Below, piece by piece: positions 61,250-64,000 of a DNA stretch of 64,000 nucleotides (position 1 is its first letter; each line of letters opens with the position of its first letter). This DNA comes from DAOUKH01 sp965207995 (GTDB lineage Bacteria > Chloroflexota > Dehalococcoidia > SHYB01), in the NCBI GenBank assembly GCA_965207995.1, contig CBDBNG010000001.1, positions 644,958 through 708,957 of the forward strand. Reading direction: 5' to 3'. Made by a program: the position numbers and the translations under genes. The notes under the pieces were generated by a model. It did no database searches, was not told where the DNA came from, and saw nothing but the letters and a program-made list of their open reading frames with translations.

Positions 61250-61676
61250 GGCCCCGCTCCAGCTGCTCCGCGATGTCCGAGAGGTTCCCCTGCTGGGCAA
61301 GCTGCTTGTCCCAGCCCTCGACGGACCAGACCTCGAAATAGGAGTTTTGCCCCACGATGACCACCGGCTGGTTGATGTCGATCCCAGCGAAGCTCCGCAG
61401 GTTCAGCGGGACGACTACGCGTCCTTGCCGATCAGGGGCCGCTTCAAACGCGCCGGAAAAGGTCAGCCGCTGCATGAGTCGCGCGTTCCGGTCATACCGG
61501 GAGAAACGCGAAACGCGATCGGCCTCGTCTTGCCATCTCGCCGGTGGGTAGGCCTCGATGCAGCCGTCCGGGCCCCGTGCGAGCACCATGCCGCTCTGCA
61601 CCGTGTCGCGGAACTTCTGCGGCACGACGATGCGCCCCTGCGCGTCGACTCGACCCTCGAACGTTCCTAGAAGCAA
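61233..61676 (-). CDS. mraZ: Transcriptional regulator MraZ
   Basis: This 147-residue protein has two AbrB-like MraZ repeats: LLGTFEGRVDAQGRIVVPQKFR and the second FEAAPDRQGRVVVPLNLR (in outline). It represses the dcw operon by binding TGG-type repeats upstream. The start is TTG 61676, with GGAGG about 10 nt upstream; homologues begin MFLGTYEH, so this fits. A hairpin (61689-61703) overlaps the ribosome-binding site and may tune translation. Confidence 0.93.
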   Translation of the reverse strand: MLLGTFEGRVDAQGRIVVPQKFRDTVQSGMVLARGPDGCIEAYPPARWQDEADRVSRFSRYDRNARLMQRLTFSGAFEAAPDRQGRVVVPLNLRSFAGIDINQPVVIVGQNSYFEVWSVEGWDKQLAQQGNLSDIAEQLERGHGESA

Positions 61677-61726
61677 GTGGCCATCCCCTCCGCCTAAGGC
61701 GGAACGGTTTCACCATTGAGACTCCG

Positions 61727-61766
61727 AAGTTCACCAATTAGCGCCAGTTTATACCAATCTCTACCT
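61727..61766 (-). promoter_or_regulatory. mraZ operator: four 10-bp TGG-type repeats
   Basis: On the minus strand four direct repeats lie exactly 10 bp apart: AGGTAGAGAT, TGGTATAAAC, TGGCGCTAAT and TGGTGAACTT. This matches the known 10-bp spacing of MraZ-binding repeats. They overlap the promoter, as needed for autorepression. Confidence 0.75.
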
Positions 61767-61777
61767 ATCCATGTCAA
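61748..61777 (-). promoter_or_regulatory. Promoter of the mraZ-rsmH-ftsA-ftsZ operon
   Basis: TTGACA (61777-61772) and TATAAA (61753-61748) with 18-bp spacing on the minus strand, about 70 bp upstream of mraZ. The hexamers are near-perfect consensus. Confidence 0.8.
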
Positions 61778-61902
61778 GACATTCCACTATGGATTACCAA
61801 AACTCGCCTACGTCGAGGCTCGCGGGTGCGCTGGCCTCATGGGCGGAAGGCGGCCCTAGGGGTGACGCTGGAGACAGGAAGAAGAAGCCGCCCGACGCCG
61901 CG

Positions 61903-63183
61903 CTAATCGAGGCGGCGGATCTCGGAGCGGACGATGCCGAGATAGAGCGCGAACAGCACCATCACGGCTCCCGAACCGGCGAGAGCCCATCGAATGCCGG
62001 TGAACTCGGCGATTGAGCCGATGATCACCGCGCCGACGAGGTGCAGCCCGAACATGATCATCAGGAAGCTCAGCACGCGCCCGCGGTAGGCGTCGTCGAC
62101 GTTCGTCTGCACCAGGATGTTGTTGATCGTGTTGTAGTTGGTGCTAATGGCGCCGAGAACGATCATCACTAAGATGGCGGAGGCCAAATTGGGCGACACC
62201 GCGAGCAGAACCACCGCAGCGCCCCATGCCACGCCGGTAACGATGTAGATTTTCCCCTTCGCCCGCATGTTCGGCCATGACGCGATCACGAGACTGCCGA
62301 CCAGCGCACCGAGCCCGGTCATGCTGAGGAGCAGCCCAAACCCCTCCGCGCCCTGGCCGAGCACGTCGGCGACCGCGGGGAGCAGGTCCCGGAACGGCAG
62401 TCCGATGAGCGTCGCCCCCATCAGGCCGATGATCAGCCACTTCAATACCGGGTGGCCCAGCAGGTACCCGACCCCACCCTTGAAGGCGGCGATCGGCGAC
62501 TCTTCGCTCACACGCCCAGGCGCGCCGTCCGACTTGATGAATAGCGTCAGGATCGTGACTGAGACGACGTAGCCCCCCGTGACGGTGAAGTAGACGGCTT
62601 GCTCGCCCAACCAGCCGATGAGCACGCCGCCGACGGCCGGGCCGATCAGCCGCATCGAGCTCATCGCTCCGGCGTTCAGTGCGAGCGCGTTCTGCAGGTG
62701 CTGCTTCCCCACCAAGTTGAAGACGAACGACTGCCGCGACGGCATGTGGAAGCTATTCGCCGCGCCGAACACTCCGGCGCTCACGAACAGGTGCCAGACC
62801 TCGACCAGGTCCGCCGCCACGAGCACGCCCAGCACCGCGCCGTTGGCCATGATCACGACTTGCATCCACACCATGATCGGCTTGTGGGCGAAACGGTCGG
62901 CCACGACACCACCGACCGGCGCGATGAACACTTGGGCGACGCCGGTCATGAGCAGGACGGCGCTGAGCATGAACTCGGATTCCGTCAGGCGCCAGGTCAG
63001 CCAGCTCGTCGCCACCAGCATGCTCTGGAAGCCGATGCCGCTGCCCACGAACGAGACCATGTAGCGCCGGTACTGCTGGACGCTGAGTGACTGGAAGGTC
63101 CCGCCCAACCGGGAGCGCCGCCTGCGTCTCTGGCGGGCGCCGGACCGGGCCGCGGAGACGGGTGACGACGGTCGCTTGGCCAT
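61903..63183 (-). CDS. MFS transporter (EntS/DHA3-like)
   Basis: This 426-residue major-facilitator protein of about 12 helices has a basic cytosolic N-terminus. Characteristic segments are GGVVADRFAHKP (loop 2-3 motif), GAANSFHMPSRQSFVFNLV and LGALVGSLVIASWP. It resembles the drug/siderophore exporter MFS_3 group (EntS-like); substrate unknown. It lies upstream of the dcw promoter on the same strand but has no apparent tie to it. Confidence 0.88.
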   Translation of the reverse strand: MAKRPSSPVSAARSGARQRRRRRSRLGGTFQSLSVQQYRRYMVSFVGSGIGFQSMLVATSWLTWRLTESEFMLSAVLLMTGVAQVFIAPVGGVVADRFAHKPIMVWMQVVIMANGAVLGVLVAADLVEVWHLFVSAGVFGAANSFHMPSRQSFVFNLVGKQHLQNALALNAGAMSSMRLIGPAVGGVLIGWLGEQAVYFTVTGGYVVSVTILTLFIKSDGAPGRVSEESPIAAFKGGVGYLLGHPVLKWLIIGLMGATLIGLPFRDLLPAVADVLGQGAEGFGLLLSMTGLGALVGSLVIASWPNMRAKGKIYIVTGVAWGAAVVLLAVSPNLASAILVMIVLGAISTNYNTINNILVQTNVDDAYRGRVLSFLMIMFGLHLVGAVIIGSIAEFTGIRWALAGSGAVMVLFALYLGIVRSEIRRLD

Positions 63184-63331
63184 AGGAGAAGAGCGCCCGG
63201 AAGACGGGTGCTCGGCAAGTCTAGCACGGCCCCATGACGCCTCCTTGCCGCGTTTGACGGTAGCGCGAGGCCATCTCTAGACTGAGTGCGGAAACTGAAG
63301 GGGAGACCCCTCGCGCCGAGGTCGCCGCCGT

Positions 63332-64000
63332 ATGAGCACCGACACCGCGGACGCATCCCGCGCCGCCGCGCGCAACCCGCTCGGCCTGCCGCTGCGCAAG
63401 GCGGTCGTCTTCGCCGAGTCGATCAAGATCGAGCACAGCATCTTCGCGCTCCCCTTCGCCTACCTCACGCTCTTCCTCCTGTCCGAGGGCTGGCCCGACG
63501 CCGCCGCGTTCGGTTGGATCACTCTGGCGATGTTCGGCGGCCGGACGGTGGCGATGGCGGCGAACCGCCTCATCGACGCCGAGATCGACGCGCGCAATCC
63601 GCGCACCGCGGGCCGCGCAATCCCCATGGGAACCCTGAAGCGCGGCGAGATGGTCTTCTTCATCGCCGTGGCGCTGGCGCTCTTCCTGCTCGCCGTCTAC
63701 AACCTCAGCGACTGGGCGCAGCGCCTCTGGCCCGCCGCCCTCGCGCCGCTCATCTTCTACCCATACCTGAAGCGGTTCACCTGGCTCTGCCACTTCGGAC
63801 TGAGCACGGTCTACCTCATCGTGCCGCCCGCGGTCTGGCTCGCCGTCGCGGGCGACCTCCCCGTCGGCGCGATGCTGCTCGGCCTCGGCGCCGGCATGTG
63901 GGTGGCGGGCTTCGACGTCATCTACGCCCTCCAAGACATCGCCTTCGACCGCGCCAACGGCGTCCATTCGATACCGGCGCGGTTCGGCGTCGCCACGGCC
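63332..64000 (+). CDS. UbiA-family prenyltransferase (3' truncated by window)
   Basis: This is the first 223 residues of a membrane prenyltransferase of the UbiA superfamily. The two Asp-rich motifs are present: NRLIDAEIDARNPRTAGR and YALQDIAFDRANG. The opening KAVVFAESIKIEHSIFALPFA (in outline) and the IPARFG segment near the cut resemble the 4-hydroxybenzoate/MqnP group, so quinone synthesis is likely. The ATG at 63332 starts the frame; no strong ribosome site is seen. The frame continues past the window end. Confidence 0.9.
   Translation, partial: MSTDTADASRAAARNPLGLPLRKAVVFAESIKIEHSIFALPFAYLTLFLLSEGWPDAAAFGWITLAMFGGRTVAMAANRLIDAEIDARNPRTAGRAIPMGTLKRGEMVFFIAVALALFLLAVYNLSDWAQRLWPAALAPLIFYPYLKRFTWLCHFGLSTVYLIVPPAVWLAVAGDLPVGAMLLGLGAGMWVAGFDVIYALQDIAFDRANGVHSIPARFGVATA

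Overview
The window comes from a high-GC bacterial chromosome. I read it as most likely Chloroflexota, of the Dehalococcoidia/SAR202 type. This rests on gene content: several CaiB/BaiF CoA-transferases, short-chain dehydrogenases, an LLM-class flavin oxidoreductase, Thr/Pro-rich lipoproteins, and a division cluster (mraZ-rsmH-ftsA-ftsZ) with no murein-synthesis genes, followed by nrdR and a B12-dependent nrdJ. No rRNA or tRNA gene was recognised, so the assignment is inference.

Layout. 1-6.4 kb: end of a 2-oxoacid:ferredoxin oxidoreductase (korAB), a CaiB/BaiF transferase, a rhodanese whose catalytic cysteine codon is an in-frame TGA (probable selenoprotein), TatD and an HtrA-type protease. 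6.5-9.9 kb: a two-component system and an IS110-type element sitting inside a dispersed palindromic repeat. 9.9-18.5 kb: citrate synthase, a phosphotriesterase-like hydrolase, a secreted PPC-domain protein, an NCS2 permease with an RsbW-like tail, a membrane protein and a Phd/VapC toxin-antitoxin pair. 18.5-23.7 kb: a tight four-gene signalling operon (RsbU-like, RsbW-like, periplasmic binding lipoprotein, TorS-like histidine kinase). 24.5-27.7 kb: a large SF1 helicase fused to a Vsr-like nuclease, possibly a defence gene. 27.8-33.5 kb: a co-directional catabolic cluster (CaiB, SDR, FMN protein, alpha/beta hydrolase, P450, SDR).

33.5-34.4 kb is non-coding. It holds dispersed repeats and a 60-nt-period array of paired hairpins with GNRA tetraloops that ends in a UUCG-capped hairpin, a strong candidate for a structured RNA. 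34.4-53.8 kb: two fused double CaiB/BaiF proteins, a surface lipoprotein with repeats and a zinc-protease motif, a crotonase/MaoC/3-hydroxyacyl-CoA dehydrogenase operon, a flavoprotein, two amidohydrolases, a histidine phosphatase, an antiporter and an LLM oxidoreductase. 53.9-54.1 kb holds a second candidate structured RNA. 54.1-61.8 kb (all minus strand): nrdJ, nrdR, then ftsZ, ftsA, rsmH, mraZ, with a clear mraZ promoter overlapped by four 10-bp repeats. The window ends with an MFS exporter and the start of a UbiA-family prenyltransferase.

The metabolic genes suggest a heterotroph activating organic acids as CoA esters (CaiB/BaiF) and oxidising them through beta-oxidation-like steps into citrate synthase and the ferredoxin-linked oxoacid oxidoreductase. 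The most notable items are the Sec-rhodanese, the GNRA/UUCG hairpin array, the IS110 insertion into a structured repeat, and the sensor/partner-switch operon.
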